Counted from the stretch's first letter, positions 16,308 through 24,961 are shown. The stretch: 64,000 nucleotides of DNA from DATBED01 sp036276195 (GCA_036276195.1 DATBED010000042.1:1-64000), one strand, 5' to 3'. Made by a program: numbers and translations. The notes: generated by a model not told the origin, from the sequence alone.

Positions 16308-17395
16308 CTCTTGAGGGGCATGATGATGTGCTTGTAGTCGGGGTCGCCAGGGCTCTGTAAGAGGGTCGGCTCCAGTTTGCCGTTAAAGCTAAATACTACT
16401 CCGTCGCCCAACATAACAGACAGCGCGTCAAGCAAATAGCGCGAGTTAAGGGTTATATTGCCATTGCCGATAACTTTGGCTGGCGCCGTGGCGTTATTCT
16501 CACCCAGTTGCGAAGCGGCCGAGCGGATACTAAGCTGCTGCTTGGCTTCGTCTAGCTCGATAGTGACACTGCCGGCACTTTCGCGGGCAAACAAGCTGGA
16601 AACTTTGGTTACACTAACTAAGTCGGCCTTTTTAAGGCTGGCTGTAGTGGCAAAACTACTAGGGATTAGTCTTTGGTAGTCCGGATATTTACCGTCAATC
16701 AACCGGGTAACCAGCTCGACGTCTCCAGCCTTGAATAGGGCCTGCTGGTCGTCGTGAGTGATGTTGATGTCGGCTTCATCATCTCCTAAAGTTCTGAGCA
16801 AGTCATGCATAGCCGAAGCTGGCACCAATAGTTTGATGTCTTGTTTTTGGGGGCCTAACTGTTTTTCGGCTAAACGATAGCTGTCGGTGGCGGCCATGTG
16901 TAATTTGCCGTCGATAGTTTGTAGTAGTACTCCTGTTAAGACCGGCCGCGTTTCATCATTACTGGCGGCAAAACCGATTTGTTGTAGCGCCCGTTTGAAA
17001 GTCACACCATCAACCTTCCATTTATTTCCGCCTTCAATAGCCGGCATGACCGGAAAATCATCAGCCAGTATGCCGTTAATTACCGACTGGTATTGGTCGG
17101 TGTTAATATGCAACTTGGTATCTTTTAGCTCGATATTTATCACGCCGTCTGGCAGGCTGCCCACAAAATCTTGCGTTAGGCGGGCCGGTACGGTAATCGA
17201 GCCTTCGGTTGAGACTTTGGCACCAATGAAGTGGGTAATGGCAATGTCTAGATTGGTGGCCGATAGGCTTAAGCGGTTCTGGCTGGTACGGATTAGAACA
17301 TTAGCTAGGATTGGCAGCGTTCCACGGCTATTAGCCACTTTGGCTACGGAGTTTAAGGCGCGGTTTAGGTTTTCGCGGGTAACTTGCAGTTTCAT
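16304..17395 (-). CDS. dnaN: DNA polymerase III beta subunit (sliding clamp)
   Basis: DnaN (363 residues) is the ring-shaped processivity clamp of the replicative polymerase and a binding platform for other DNA proteins. It starts MKLQVTRENLNRALNSVAKV and contains typical clamp motifs, ILANVLIRT, VDGVTFKRALQQIGFAASND with RPVLTGVLL, and the terminal HIIMPLKS. AAGGAG precedes the ATG. It lies downstream of dnaA on the same strand, separated by 264 bases that contain DnaA-box-like repeats. Confidence 0.97.
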   Translation of the reverse strand: MKLQVTRENLNRALNSVAKVANSRGTLPILANVLIRTSQNRLSLSATNLDIAITHFIGAKVSTEGSITVPARLTQDFVGSLPDGVINIELKDTKLHINTDQYQSVINGILADDFPVMPAIEGGNKWKVDGVTFKRALQQIGFAASNDETRPVLTGVLLQTIDGKLHMAATDSYRLAEKQLGPQKQDIKLLVPASAMHDLLRTLGDDEADINITHDDQQALFKAGDVELVTRLIDGKYPDYQRLIPSSFATTASLKKADLVSVTKVSSLFARESAGSVTIELDEAKQQLSIRSAASQLGENNATAPAKVIGNGNITLNSRYLLDALSVMLGDGVVFSFNGKLEPTLLQSPGDPDYKHIIMPLKS

Positions 17396-17659
17396 AATAG
17401 CTCCTTGTTACTATTAATTATTAAAGAACTTAGTAGTAGCTTGTTATAGGGCCTGTGTATTCTGGGTAAAAGAATACTGCCAACAGATGGAAATTCACTT
17501 AATTCATAGTGGAAAAGCCCTAGTAAAACCAGGCCGTATTCTTGGGTAAAAACCAGCCAGTTAGCCACAACCAGCCTGAATGGTTTTAGTGGGCCTGTGG
17601 CTAAGCCCGGGTTTATACCAGCACCATTCAACAACTTAAACCTGGCTTTTGCACAGCTT
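17396..17659. other. dnaA-dnaN spacer with repeats resembling DnaA boxes
   Basis: TTAGCCACA (17561-17569) and TGTGGCTAA (17596-17604) are a perfect inverted repeat, each one base from the DnaA box TTATCCACA. GTATTCT (17457-17463) pairs with AGAATAC (17471-17477), and GTATTCT-GGGTAAA recurs as a direct repeat near 17536. No gene is visible. It could be a second DnaA-binding cluster or an RNA leader of dnaN. Confidence 0.45.
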
Positions 17660-19036
17660 TTACGCATATAAATGCTCCCTGATTTCGCTAATAGCCATAC
17701 GCAAGCTGGCATCGACCCGGGCCTCTCTATCGATTTTACCAACCGAATGGATGGCTGTGGTGTGGTCTTTGCGGCCTAGTTCCTTAGCAATTTTAGGGAA
17801 GCTCAAGTTGAGCTCGTTGCGCAGGATGTACATGGCTACCTGGCGCGGCACCACAATATCTTTATCGCGCTTTGGCCCGACAATATCTTCGACTGGGATC
17901 TGGAAGTGGCGAGCCGTCCGCTCGATTATTTGTTTAGCGCTTAGGTGTTTCGGCCGAGCTTTACTGACATTCAACAGGCTAGTGGCAATAGATATGGTGG
18001 GGTCTAGGCCACGCATTTCACAAAAGGCTAACAGTTGGTTTAGGGCGCCTTCCAGCTCACGGATATTGGTCTGGATGTTGGCGGCCAGGTACTCGACTAT
18101 TTCATTCTCTAAGTCGGTGCCATGGCTGCCGGCTTTGGTCTGCACAATCGCGCAGCGCGTTTCAAAGTCGGGGATCTGCATATCTATGGCCATGCCGCCG
18201 CCAAAGCGCGATTTCAGCCGGTCTTCAAGCCCAACAATATTACTGGGCGGCTGGTCGGAGCTCATGATAATCTGCTTATTGGCCTGATGTAGCGTGTTGA
18301 AGGTATGGAAGAACTCATCCTGGATTTTATCTTTACCAGCCAGGAATTGAACGTCGTCAACAATTAATACATCGGCGGATCGATAATAGTGGGCGAAGTC
18401 GGTGGCCGTGCGGCTGCGCAAGGCGGCCACGAACTCTTGTACGAACTGCTCGGTGGCAATATACAGGATGTTAGCTTGCGGTGCCCTGGCCTGCAGCGCG
18501 TTGCCGACCGCCTGGATCAAATGAGTCTTGCCAATGCCGACCCCGCCATAAACGTAAAACGGGTTGTAGCGGGTGCCCGGCCGCTGGACTATCGCCTGGC
18601 AAGCGGCAAAAGCCAGCTCGTTACCATCGCCAACTACGAAATTTTCTAGAGTGTAGCGTTCGTTCAAAGCTGGCCGGAAGTTCCTAGGCCCGGCCTGGGC
18701 CGGTCGCTCTAAGCTATGTTGCCCAACGCTTACGGCCGGCTGGGCAGCCTCTTCGGGTTTGGGCTGTTCATCGGTTTTCCGCCCAGCGTGGCCCGGCATC
18801 ATCTTATAGGCGATCTCTTTAACTTCTACGCCTTGCTTCTTAAGCGTCTCGGTAATCACGCTGGCGTATCTTTTCTCGAGGGTATTACGCACGAAAGGGT
18901 TATTAACGCCAATGACGACCCGGCCTTCCTCTTGTTTGAGCAGCTGAGTATTTTTAAACCAAGTGACGTAGTTAGCATGCGATAGACTAACTTCCAGCTC
19001 GCCTAAAACAGCCTGCCAAACAGCATCCTTTTGCAC
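17660..19036 (-). CDS. dnaA: Chromosomal replication initiator DnaA
   Basis: DnaA (458 residues) binds oriC boxes and melts the origin. Walker A is GGVGIGKT (164-171), Walker B LIVDD (224-228), the arginine region RLKSRFGGG (273-281), and the C-terminal DNA-binding domain ends with the signature around DHTT (424-427). Residues 90-125 are a variable linker. The start is GTG at 19036 with GAGGAGG upstream. A -10 box and a DnaA-box-like sequence lie just before it, suggesting autoregulation. The dnaA-dnaN-recF series is on the opposite strand from rpmH, as is usual. Confidence 0.98.
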   Translation of the reverse strand: MQKDAVWQAVLGELEVSLSHANYVTWFKNTQLLKQEEGRVVIGVNNPFVRNTLEKRYASVITETLKKQGVEVKEIAYKMMPGHAGRKTDEQPKPEEAAQPAVSVGQHSLERPAQAGPRNFRPALNERYTLENFVVGDGNELAFAACQAIVQRPGTRYNPFYVYGGVGIGKTHLIQAVGNALQARAPQANILYIATEQFVQEFVAALRSRTATDFAHYYRSADVLIVDDVQFLAGKDKIQDEFFHTFNTLHQANKQIIMSSDQPPSNIVGLEDRLKSRFGGGMAIDMQIPDFETRCAIVQTKAGSHGTDLENEIVEYLAANIQTNIRELEGALNQLLAFCEMRGLDPTISIATSLLNVSKARPKHLSAKQIIERTARHFQIPVEDIVGPKRDKDIVVPRQVAMYILRNELNLSFPKIAKELGRKDHTTAIHSVGKIDREARVDASLRMAISEIREHLYA

Positions 19037-19041
19037 CTACG

Positions 19042-19093
19042 CCTCCTCTTCTGTAGGGATTGAGTATAGACTACAAACGAAAGGTTTTCCACA
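19042..19093 (-). promoter_or_regulatory. dnaA promoter with overlapping DnaA box
   Basis: On the minus strand TATACT (19063-19068) is followed by GAGGAGG (19042-19048) and the GTG start. The position of the -35 box, 17 bases upstream (19086-19091), coincides with the DnaA-box-like TTTTCCACA at 19085-19093, so DnaA could repress its own gene. The -35 match itself is poor. Confidence 0.45.
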
Positions 19094-19208
19094 GAGACTT
19101 TTATAATTTAATCAGGATTTAATGGTTAGGCCAAACGGAGGTCGGGTTTTCCACAGTTATGCTTCCTATCTGTTAATCTGTGGATACTACCGCGGTTTTC
19201 GTGGATAA
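19085..19208. other. Origin of chromosome replication (oriC), core region
   Basis: Four sequences near the DnaA consensus occur in 124 bases: TTTTCCACA (19085-19093 and 19147-19155), TGTGGATAC (19179-19187) and CGTGGATAA (19200-19208), the last two in reverse orientation. An AT-rich tract, TTTTATAATTTAATCAGG, lies at about 19099-19116 and could be the unwinding element. The location between dnaA and rpmH is the commonest site of bacterial origins. No gene is present in 19037-19513 apart from this, a palindromic element and the rpmH promoter. Confidence 0.75.
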
Positions 19209-19292
19209 CCAAGCCGCGATTGCGGGGTAAACATTGTTAAAACCACATACCCTTGTTGGCGTACGGCTGCATCTCTGTGCCCGTTTTCAGCC

Positions 19293-19426
19293 TTTTTAGT
19301 TTTTAACGGAATTTTGTGAAACCGTTTATTTTAACACCTTAGGGATTTGCCGATTAACAGAATTTCGTGAAAAACTTAAAACCAGTAATTCTTTAGATAA
19401 AATGCCCCCGTTGTAGAAAAGTCTTG
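19293..19426 (-). repeat. Dispersed palindromic element, copy 2
   Basis: Arms of 25 bases at 19293-19317 and 19357-19381 surround a 39-base loop that, read on the minus strand, differs from the loop of copy 3 at one position. The flank 19382-19426 is identical to the reverse complement of 23063-23107 beside copy 3. The copy lies between oriC and rpmH and is inverted relative to the other two copies. Confidence 0.85.
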
Positions 19427-19478
19427 GCACGTCTTCGGGGGAGTCGGCCGCTTAAGAGCAGTGATTAATGATGTCGGA

Positions 19479-19507
19479 TTTACAAACAGGGGTGAATAAG
19501 GTACAAT
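19479..19507 (+). promoter_or_regulatory. rpmH promoter
   Basis: TTTACA (19479-19484) and TACAAT (19502-19507) are 17 bases apart; the ATG at 19514 follows six bases after the -10 box, and there is no ribosome site. The rpmH message should be leaderless. Confidence 0.7.
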
Positions 19508-19513
19508 CGCTTA

Positions 19514-19651
19514 ATGCCCAAAGGAACTTATCAGCCCAAGAAACGATCACGCTCACGCGAACATGGCTTTATGAAGCGCATGGCTACTCGAGCCGGCCGC
19601 TCGGTGCTCAAGCGCCGCCGCACTAAGGGCCGCGCCAAGCTAACAGTTTAG
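19514..19651 (+). CDS. rpmH: Ribosomal protein bL34
   Basis: A 45-residue, very basic protein starting [19 protein letters not shown] and continuing with [20 protein letters not shown], the conserved bL34 sequence. It binds 23S rRNA in the large ribosomal subunit. The gene is too short for many gene callers but is unmistakable by sequence and by its place before rnpA. It follows a strong promoter directly. Confidence 0.97.
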   Translation: MPKGTYQPKKRSRSREHGFMKRMATRAGRSVLKRRRTKGRAKLTV

Positions 19652-19664
19652 GATTAGCCGCTAT

Positions 19665-20009
19665 ATGATAATGCGGCGCCACCGCTTTCATGGCTACGGC
19701 AGCCTGAAAAGCACCTACAGCCGCGGCCAGACCGTCCGTGGCGGTCTAATTAGTTTGAGATTTGCCCGGCGTGACCCGGGCCGGCCCTACCGGGTGGCCG
19801 TGGTGGTCAGCCGCAAGGTCAGCAAATCGGCCGTCATCCGTAACCGCATCAGGCGGCGTATCTATGAAGCCATCCGACGCCAAGCGGCCAGTATTGCCCC
19901 CGGCACCGACCTTATTTTCACGGTTTACGGTGAACAGCTGGCTACTATGGAGGCCGCCAAGCTGCAGAGCCTAGTGGCCGAGCTATTGCAAAAAACCGCC
20001 AAACCGTAG
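19665..20009 (+). CDS. rnpA: Ribonuclease P protein component
   Basis: RnpA (114 residues) is the protein cofactor of RNase P, which removes tRNA 5' leaders. The core motif VSRKVSKSAVIRNRIRRRIY contains the conserved RNR signature, with the preceding SRGQTVRGGLISLRFARR forming the N-terminal part. The start is ATG 19665, with ATG 19671 as an alternative. It lies 13 bases after rpmH, the usual pairing, and is followed by yidC. The RNase P RNA gene was not seen. Confidence 0.96.
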   Translation: MIMRRHRFHGYGSLKSTYSRGQTVRGGLISLRFARRDPGRPYRVAVVVSRKVSKSAVIRNRIRRRIYEAIRRQAASIAPGTDLIFTVYGEQLATMEAAKLQSLVAELLQKTAKP

Positions 20010-20047
20010 GCGGCAACACCGGTCAAATGGTATAGTATAGCCTAAGC

Positions 20048-20986
20048 ATGTTTACGACGTTAATAGTCAAACCGATTTTTAACCTATTGGTGCTGATTTA
20101 TGCCGTCTTGCCGGGCCACAACTTCGGCCTGGCCTTGATCATATTCACAATAGTTGTACGCCTCTTAATGTGGCCACTGGTTAAGAAGCAGCTGCACCAG
20201 GCCAAAGCCATGCGTCAGTTGCAGCCGGAGATCAAGCGCGTCAAGCAGGCCGCCAAGGGTAACCGCCAGCAAGAATCGCTGATGATGATGGAACTGTACA
20301 AAGAGAAGGGCATAAATCCTTTCTCTACCTTCCCAATACTGATTGTTCAGTTGCTGATTTTGATCGGCCTCTATAGCGGCCTACGCCGGGTAATTACCGA
20401 TCCGCACGCCATTATCAGTTTTGCCTACCCCGGGCTACAGCATCTGAGCTGGTTAAAGCAGTTATCACACAACATCCACCGGTTCGACAACACCCTGTTC
20501 GGCGTGGTTGATCTTAGCCGGGCGGCGCTAGGCAAAAGCGGTGTTTACTGGCCGGCTATGATCATAGTGCTCGGCAGTGCCGTAGCCCAGTTTTATCAAA
20601 GCAAACAGCTGCTGCCAGACACTAAAGACCAGCGCGGCCTGCGCGACATCTTGCGCCAGGCCAGTAGCGGCAAACAGGCCGACCAATCCGAGGTTAACGC
20701 CGCCGTGGGCCGCAGCACCCGCTATCTGTTGCCGGTGATGATTTTTATTTTTACGGTTAATATTGCTTCGGCGCTGAGCCTGTACTGGCTGGTCGGCGGT
20801 ATCGTGGCCTATATTCAGCAAGCTATTGTGCTACGAGGCGACGAGACCGAAATGGAGGCTATCGCCGACAAACCGTCGAAGAATGTCAAAGACATTCCTG
20901 AAGCCGAGGTCGTAGAAATACCAACCGCCGCTAAAGCCGCTAAGAAATCCTCCAAAAAGAAGTCGGCTAAGAGGAGGAAGCGATGA
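20048..20986 (+). CDS. yidC: YidC/Oxa1 membrane protein insertase
   Basis: A 312-residue insertase that folds and inserts proteins in the cytoplasmic membrane. The first helix and the groove arginine are in TIVVRLLMWPLVKKQ (Arg38), and INPFSTFPILIVQLLILIGL follows, as in the Gram-positive short YidC form without the large periplasmic domain. Later helices include ALSLYWLVGGIVAYIQQA. The C-terminus is a Lys/Arg-rich tail (KKSSKKKSAKRRKR), which in other YidC proteins contacts the ribosome. There is no lipoprotein signal. A TATAGT box lies about 11 bases before the ATG. It overlaps khpB by four bases. Confidence 0.95.
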   Translation: MFTTLIVKPIFNLLVLIYAVLPGHNFGLALIIFTIVVRLLMWPLVKKQLHQAKAMRQLQPEIKRVKQAAKGNRQQESLMMMELYKEKGINPFSTFPILIVQLLILIGLYSGLRRVITDPHAIISFAYPGLQHLSWLKQLSHNIHRFDNTLFGVVDLSRAALGKSGVYWPAMIIVLGSAVAQFYQSKQLLPDTKDQRGLRDILRQASSGKQADQSEVNAAVGRSTRYLLPVMIFIFTVNIASALSLYWLVGGIVAYIQQAIVLRGDETEMEAIADKPSKNVKDIPEAEVVEIPTAAKAAKKSSKKKSAKRRKR

Positions 20987-21450
20987 ACGGTTCCATGGAG
21001 GAAGCCATTTTGTTCGCCAAAAAGTACCTGGAAGACCTGCTGTCTTTCTTTGGCCTGAACACCGATGTTCAGGCCACCAGCGACGACGAAGTCATCCAGC
21101 TCAATGTGCCCAGCAGTCACATGAACGGCTTTTTAATTGGCCAGCGCGGCGAAAATATGCGCTCCCTGCAATATCTGACCGGCACGGCTCTTAAAAATAA
21201 CGATTACGAACACACCAGGGTGAACGTCGATATTGCCGACTATAAAAAACAGCGGGCCGATCGCTTGCGCGACAAGGCCGAGGGCTGGGTCAAGCAAGTG
21301 CAGAGCAGCGGTCAGCCGATGGACTTAGAACCAATGAACGCTGCCGACCGCCGTGTGGTCCACCAGCTGGCGGCCGACTACGGCCTGACCAGCGATTCCG
21401 TTGGCGAGGGCCGCGACCGCCACATTGTGCTCCAACGGGTCGAAGACTAG
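20983..21450 (+). CDS. khpB: KhpB/Jag RNA-binding protein
   Basis: A 155-residue protein of the Jag/KhpB family. It has a KH domain with the GxxG-like loop GQRGEN (about residues 50-56) and a C-terminal R3H domain, DRRVVHQLAADYGLTSDSVG then GRDRHIVL. The N-terminal Jag_N extension of Firmicutes proteins is largely missing. KhpB is an RNA-binding regulator linked to cell elongation and division in Gram-positives. Its ATGA start overlaps the yidC stop, a conserved neighbour relation. Its stop overlaps the stop of the convergent membrane glycosyltransferase. Confidence 0.93.
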   Translation: MNGSMEEAILFAKKYLEDLLSFFGLNTDVQATSDDEVIQLNVPSSHMNGFLIGQRGENMRSLQYLTGTALKNNDYEHTRVNVDIADYKKQRADRLRDKAEGWVKQVQSSGQPMDLEPMNAADRRVVHQLAADYGLTSDSVGEGRDRHIVLQRVED

Positions 21451-22967
21451 TCCAGCCGGCCCACGTTACGCAACGGCGTTTTAATTAGGATGAAGGGCTT
21501 GACTGCTTGTTGTGCCAGCTCATTCAGTCGGACTATAGCCTTATTTTGCCAGTACCAGTTATGGTTGCTGTCGATTATGTAAGTCAAGGCGCCACCACCC
21601 TGCAGGAATAAAACTAATGCCGCTAAGGCCAGAGCCATTTTTAGACGGACACGGTTGCCGAGCGATTGTCGTAAGGCCAGCGCCAAGATAAGCAGTATGG
21701 GCAGGGCAACAGGGAAGATATAGCGGCCCTGGATGGCAAACTTTTGGCCAAAGCGCAGGTAGTCGTGGTAATTATGCAGCCATAGTATACCGGCGTAAGT
21801 GAAGCTAACGAACAACAAAAACTCCAGGTGTTCATAGCCCTTGAAGAGGGCTTGCCGGTAGCGGATAAATAATATGGCGCCTAGCCCAAATACCGCCAGC
21901 GCGGCGCCAAAAATCAAGGGCAAGGGGTTAACGTTCAAATAATTGGCCTGCGGGCCAGCGCCACCGCTATTAGTAAAGAACAGGGCGACGAACATGCGGT
22001 AAGTCCAACTAGTAGCAAACACTACCGGGTCAGAGTTAACCGGATCCCTATGGGCCAATGCGTTTTGCGTTCTTACCCAGTTGGAGTTGGTAGAGCACTG
22101 CTGGGCGGTTAAGACCTGGCCGCACGAGGGCGTCAGGGTGTGGTAGCGAATCAGGTTGATGCCGAACATCTGGAAGGATAGGTAAAGGGCCAAGGTCACC
22201 GGCAAGAAGCCGACGGACTTACTAACCCAACTTGATTGCCGCCAGCTCTTAGCCGCCAGCGTATCTAAACGAAGCCCCCCGGCCTTTACCGCCCTGAACA
22301 GCTGCCAGGCCAGCCACGCTACTATGGCCACAAAAATTGGCAGGAACTCGACTTGGACCAAGCTGGCCAGTAGGCACAGCGCCAGCAGCCAAGCGGCGCG
22401 CAGGGCGGGTAACTTTCCTTGCCGCAAGCTATCGTTAATGGTCAAAGTCAGCAATAGTGTTAGTGCCACCAGCGGCATCAGCATATTATCGTAGTTAATC
22501 TCGCCCGCCAACAGCGGTACCACCGGTGTTAGCACAAAGAAAAGCAAGGTAGCGTGCACAATAGCCGGCGACACTTTAGTTTTAAGCAGTAGCCGACGGA
22601 ATAATACCAAACCGCCACCAAACAAAAAGATATTAATAAAACGCAAATCTATAACTTGGATCATCTGGTCGCTGGTAACGGCCGCGATCAGGCGGTAAGG
22701 GAAGCTCATCAGGTAGTGGTAAAGGAATGACGGGTCGCGCACAATAGCGCCGGCCGCATCGGTAGCCGCCAAGTGGGCCGGCAAAAAAGGCCCCCATTGG
22801 TGGGCATACATTTGGATAATCCCAAAATGGGTATTTTCGTCGAAAACCATGGGGTAGACGGCCGAAAAAGCTATCCAAACCGACTCTATAAAAAACAAGA
22901 TTAATATGGCCGCGAAAAATTGCGGCGAACGCAGGATTTTTAGGATCTTTGTTTGCAAATTAACCAT
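21447..22967 (-). CDS. Membrane glycosyltransferase, GT39/GT-C-like
   Basis: A 506-residue integral membrane protein with many helices. The first loop after helix 1 has YPMVFDENTHFGI (Asp43-Glu44), the acidic motif of GT-C glycosyltransferases such as the GT39 (PMT) family, and PSFLYHYLMSFPYRLIAA follows. Such enzymes transfer a sugar from a polyprenyl-phosphate donor to lipid, protein or glycan outside the membrane. The family is clear only as far as GT-C fold. It is the first glycosyltransferase after the origin and begins the envelope-polysaccharide region. A palindromic element lies 141 bases from its start. Confidence 0.75.
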   Translation of the reverse strand: MVNLQTKILKILRSPQFFAAILILFFIESVWIAFSAVYPMVFDENTHFGIIQMYAHQWGPFLPAHLAATDAAGAIVRDPSFLYHYLMSFPYRLIAAVTSDQMIQVIDLRFINIFLFGGGLVLFRRLLLKTKVSPAIVHATLLFFVLTPVVPLLAGEINYDNMLMPLVALTLLLTLTINDSLRQGKLPALRAAWLLALCLLASLVQVEFLPIFVAIVAWLAWQLFRAVKAGGLRLDTLAAKSWRQSSWVSKSVGFLPVTLALYLSFQMFGINLIRYHTLTPSCGQVLTAQQCSTNSNWVRTQNALAHRDPVNSDPVVFATSWTYRMFVALFFTNSGGAGPQANYLNVNPLPLIFGAALAVFGLGAILFIRYRQALFKGYEHLEFLLFVSFTYAGILWLHNYHDYLRFGQKFAIQGRYIFPVALPILLILALALRQSLGNRVRLKMALALAALVLFLQGGGALTYIIDSNHNWYWQNKAIVRLNELAQQAVKPFILIKTPLRNVGRLD

Positions 22968-23062
22968 AAGCTATCTGTAATCCATTATAAACCTTAGCAA
23001 CAAGCATTGTGTGACTCTTTGCTTAAGGGTTGCTGATGGTGCCTACTCCCCCGAATATACGT

Positions 23063-23197
23063 CAAGACTTTTCTACAACGGGGGCATTTTATCTAAAGAA
23101 TTACTGGTTTTAAGTTTTTAACGGAATTTTGTTAATCGGCAAATCCCTAAGGTGTTAAAATAAACAGTTTCACAAAATTCCGTTAAAAACTTAAAAG
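23063..23197 (+). repeat. Dispersed palindromic element, copy 3
   Basis: This copy is the most perfect: 25-base arms at 23108-23132 and 23172-23196 are exact complements, enclosing a 39-base loop (23133-23171). One stem pair is A-T where copy 1 has G-C (AAG/CTT versus GAG/CTC), so the pairing is kept while the bases changed. The left flank 23063-23107 matches copy 2 and the right flank matches copy 1. It lies just after the 3' end of a glycosyltransferase gene (23209-24297 on the minus strand) and could also form a terminator-like hairpin. Confidence 0.88.
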
Positions 23198-23208
23198 GCT
23201 GAAAGCGT

Positions 23209-24297
23209 TCAACTAAGAACCCTGTTGTAAATTTTAAGGGTTTCGGCGGCCAGGCTCTGCCAGGAATACTTTTTAACCTGTTCGGCGCCTCTTTGGATGA
23301 GTTTTTGGCGCAGGTTTTCATCTACTAAAACCTGGTTGATGGCCTTAGCCATGGCCGCCACATCTAAAGGGTCAAAGTATAGAGCGGCCTCGCCGTAAAC
23401 TTCCGGCAGGCAAGTGGCATTAGAACTGACTACCGGCGCCCCGTGAGCCATGGCCTCCAGGCCGGGTAGGCCGAAACCCTCGCTCAAACTAGGGAAGACA
23501 TAGGCGGCGCAATTCTCATACAGCCAGCGCAGCTGCCCCTCGCTGACAAAACCGGCGAAAATAACGTTTTTAATTCCCTGCTGCTTGACCCACTTTTCTA
23601 GACGTTCGTAATTGGCATCGGGGTTGCCGGCCAGCAGCAGTTTTAATTGGGGATGCTGGGCTTGAATAAGGGCGAAAGCCTGGCACAGCCTCTGCAAATT
23701 CTTGTGCAGCATCGGCCGCCCAACATAAAGCAGGAACTGCTCGCTGGCCAGGCCGCCAACTAATTCGGCGGCCGCTCCAATTTTATCGGCTGCTAGATGA
23801 GTGACGGTTATCTTATCGGGGCTAACACCGGTAAAGTCAGCCACGTCGTCTTTTACGAATTGCGAGTAGGTAATTATGGCATTGGTTTTACGGGCCACGC
23901 GGCAGTTGAGCCAGCGGTAAACCCGTTGCTTGGTGGCAAAAACCAGCCGGTTTTTAGCCGGGTTCTTAAAGCGGGCCGTGGTTAGGTCGTTCATGGTCGT
24001 CACGGTTCGGCCACGGTAGCGCACCGGCTGTTGTACCATGGGGAAGTGCACCAAATCCGGCTTAAGGCCGCGCAATTGCCGGGCAAAGCCCAACTGCTCG
24101 CCAAAAGTGAATTCTTTATAAGGGCACTCTACCCTTTGAAAGTTTTTGGCCGAAGGCGCCCAGTCCATATCGCCTGGTTTTAGCAGCACCACGTACTGGT
24201 TTTCCGCATCAAGCGGCTGCAGATAGTTAAGCAGCCGTTCCACATAGCGGCCAGTGCTGCTGCGCAGCTCGCGGGCATCAATCACGATTCGGCTCAT
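23209..24297 (-). CDS. Glycosyltransferase, family 4 type
   Basis: A 362-residue GT-B glycosyltransferase. The C-terminal nucleotide-sugar domain shows GFVSEGQLRWLYENCAAYVF and the GT4 EX7E motif SEGFGLPGLEA, followed by GAPVVSSNATCLPEV. The N-terminal half contains the acceptor-side region. Its sugar substrate cannot be read from sequence; the surrounding genes suggest rhamnose, mannose or a related hexose. Its last dozen codons and stop form the right flank of the palindromic element, and a broken copy of that tail is found at 3682-3725. It ends two bases before the VapC gene. Confidence 0.92.
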   Translation of the reverse strand: MSRIVIDARELRSSTGRYVERLLNYLQPLDAENQYVVLLKPGDMDWAPSAKNFQRVECPYKEFTFGEQLGFARQLRGLKPDLVHFPMVQQPVRYRGRTVTTMNDLTTARFKNPAKNRLVFATKQRVYRWLNCRVARKTNAIITYSQFVKDDVADFTGVSPDKITVTHLAADKIGAAAELVGGLASEQFLLYVGRPMLHKNLQRLCQAFALIQAQHPQLKLLLAGNPDANYERLEKWVKQQGIKNVIFAGFVSEGQLRWLYENCAAYVFPSLSEGFGLPGLEAMAHGAPVVSSNATCLPEVYGEAALYFDPLDVAAMAKAINQVLVDENLRQKLIQRGAEQVKKYSWQSLAAETLKIYNRVLS

Positions 24298-24299
24298 TG

Positions 24300-24695
24300 T
24301 TAAAGGCCTTGTATATCCAGTCCTTTAATCGCTAGCCTTGTGAGGAGTAGATCATTGGTAATGAACCGCGAAGCGCCACAACTTAAGGCGGTCGCGATAT
24401 GAAGCGCGTCGGCCGTCTTTAGCTTATGGCTTGATCTTAGTTGAGCGGCTGAAACGGCTAGAGCGGCGTCGATGTCCACCACTTTTATTTGGGCCTGCTC
24501 GCATAAGGCGTCAAGCCACTCCCGACTCTCTTCAAAAACTCGCCCTCTAAGTTTCGCCAGGCTTTCGGTATAAACCAATGCCGAAATAACGGCGCTTTCA
24601 CGCGCCGCGGCATTCAAAGCGGCCCTGGCTGGTTCAAAGAAACGAGGATGCTTATCTAGAACGTATATGAAAACGTTACTATCAAGAGCGATCAT
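24300..24695 (-). CDS. vapC: VapC-type PIN ribonuclease toxin
   Basis: A PIN-domain protein of 131 residues with ALDSNVFIYVLDKHPRF at the start, ALVYTESLAKLRG in the middle and LKTADALHIATAL plus FITNDLLLT at the end, which hold the four catalytic acidic residues. The ATG at 24695 fits better than the longer reading frame starting at 24710. It lies five bases after the stop of its AbrB-like antitoxin. The target RNA is not deducible. Confidence 0.9.
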   Translation of the reverse strand: MIALDSNVFIYVLDKHPRFFEPARAALNAAARESAVISALVYTESLAKLRGRVFEESREWLDALCEQAQIKVVDIDAALAVSAAQLRSSHKLKTADALHIATALSCGASRFITNDLLLTRLAIKGLDIQGL

Positions 24696-24700
24696 GAGAG

Positions 24701-24955
24701 TTAATCCCACTCTTCGTCGCGCATTTTCCTAAGAGTCGCTACCGGATCGGGCCCCCAAGCGCCTTGAGCAATACCGGCATACTTATCTATAAGGGAGTCT
24801 ATGCTCCTAGAATTCGCGAGACTATCTTTTTTAAGTATCACGGAGCCATTCTTGCCGGCCCGCACCTTCAATTTTTGACCAGGCTTAATACCGAGCTGCC
24901 TGCGCACGGCCTTAGGGATGACTACTTGATACTTGCTGGAAACGGTTACACTCAT
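24701..24955 (-). CDS. vapB: AbrB/MazE-type antitoxin (VapB)
   Basis: An 84-residue protein with the swapped-hairpin AbrB DNA-binding domain at the start: VTVSSKYQVVIPKAVRRQLG, then IKPGQKLKVRAGKN. The C-terminal part, ending RKMRDEEWD, is presumably the toxin-wrapping segment. It is transcribed from a promoter whose -35 region overlaps AAACGT repeats, and it presumably represses itself and the toxin. The divergent gmd gene shares the 100-base intergenic region. Confidence 0.9.
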   Translation of the reverse strand: MSVTVSSKYQVVIPKAVRRQLGIKPGQKLKVRAGKNGSVILKKDSLANSRSIDSLIDKYAGIAQGAWGPDPVATLRKMRDEEWD

Positions 24956-24961
24956 GCTTTC

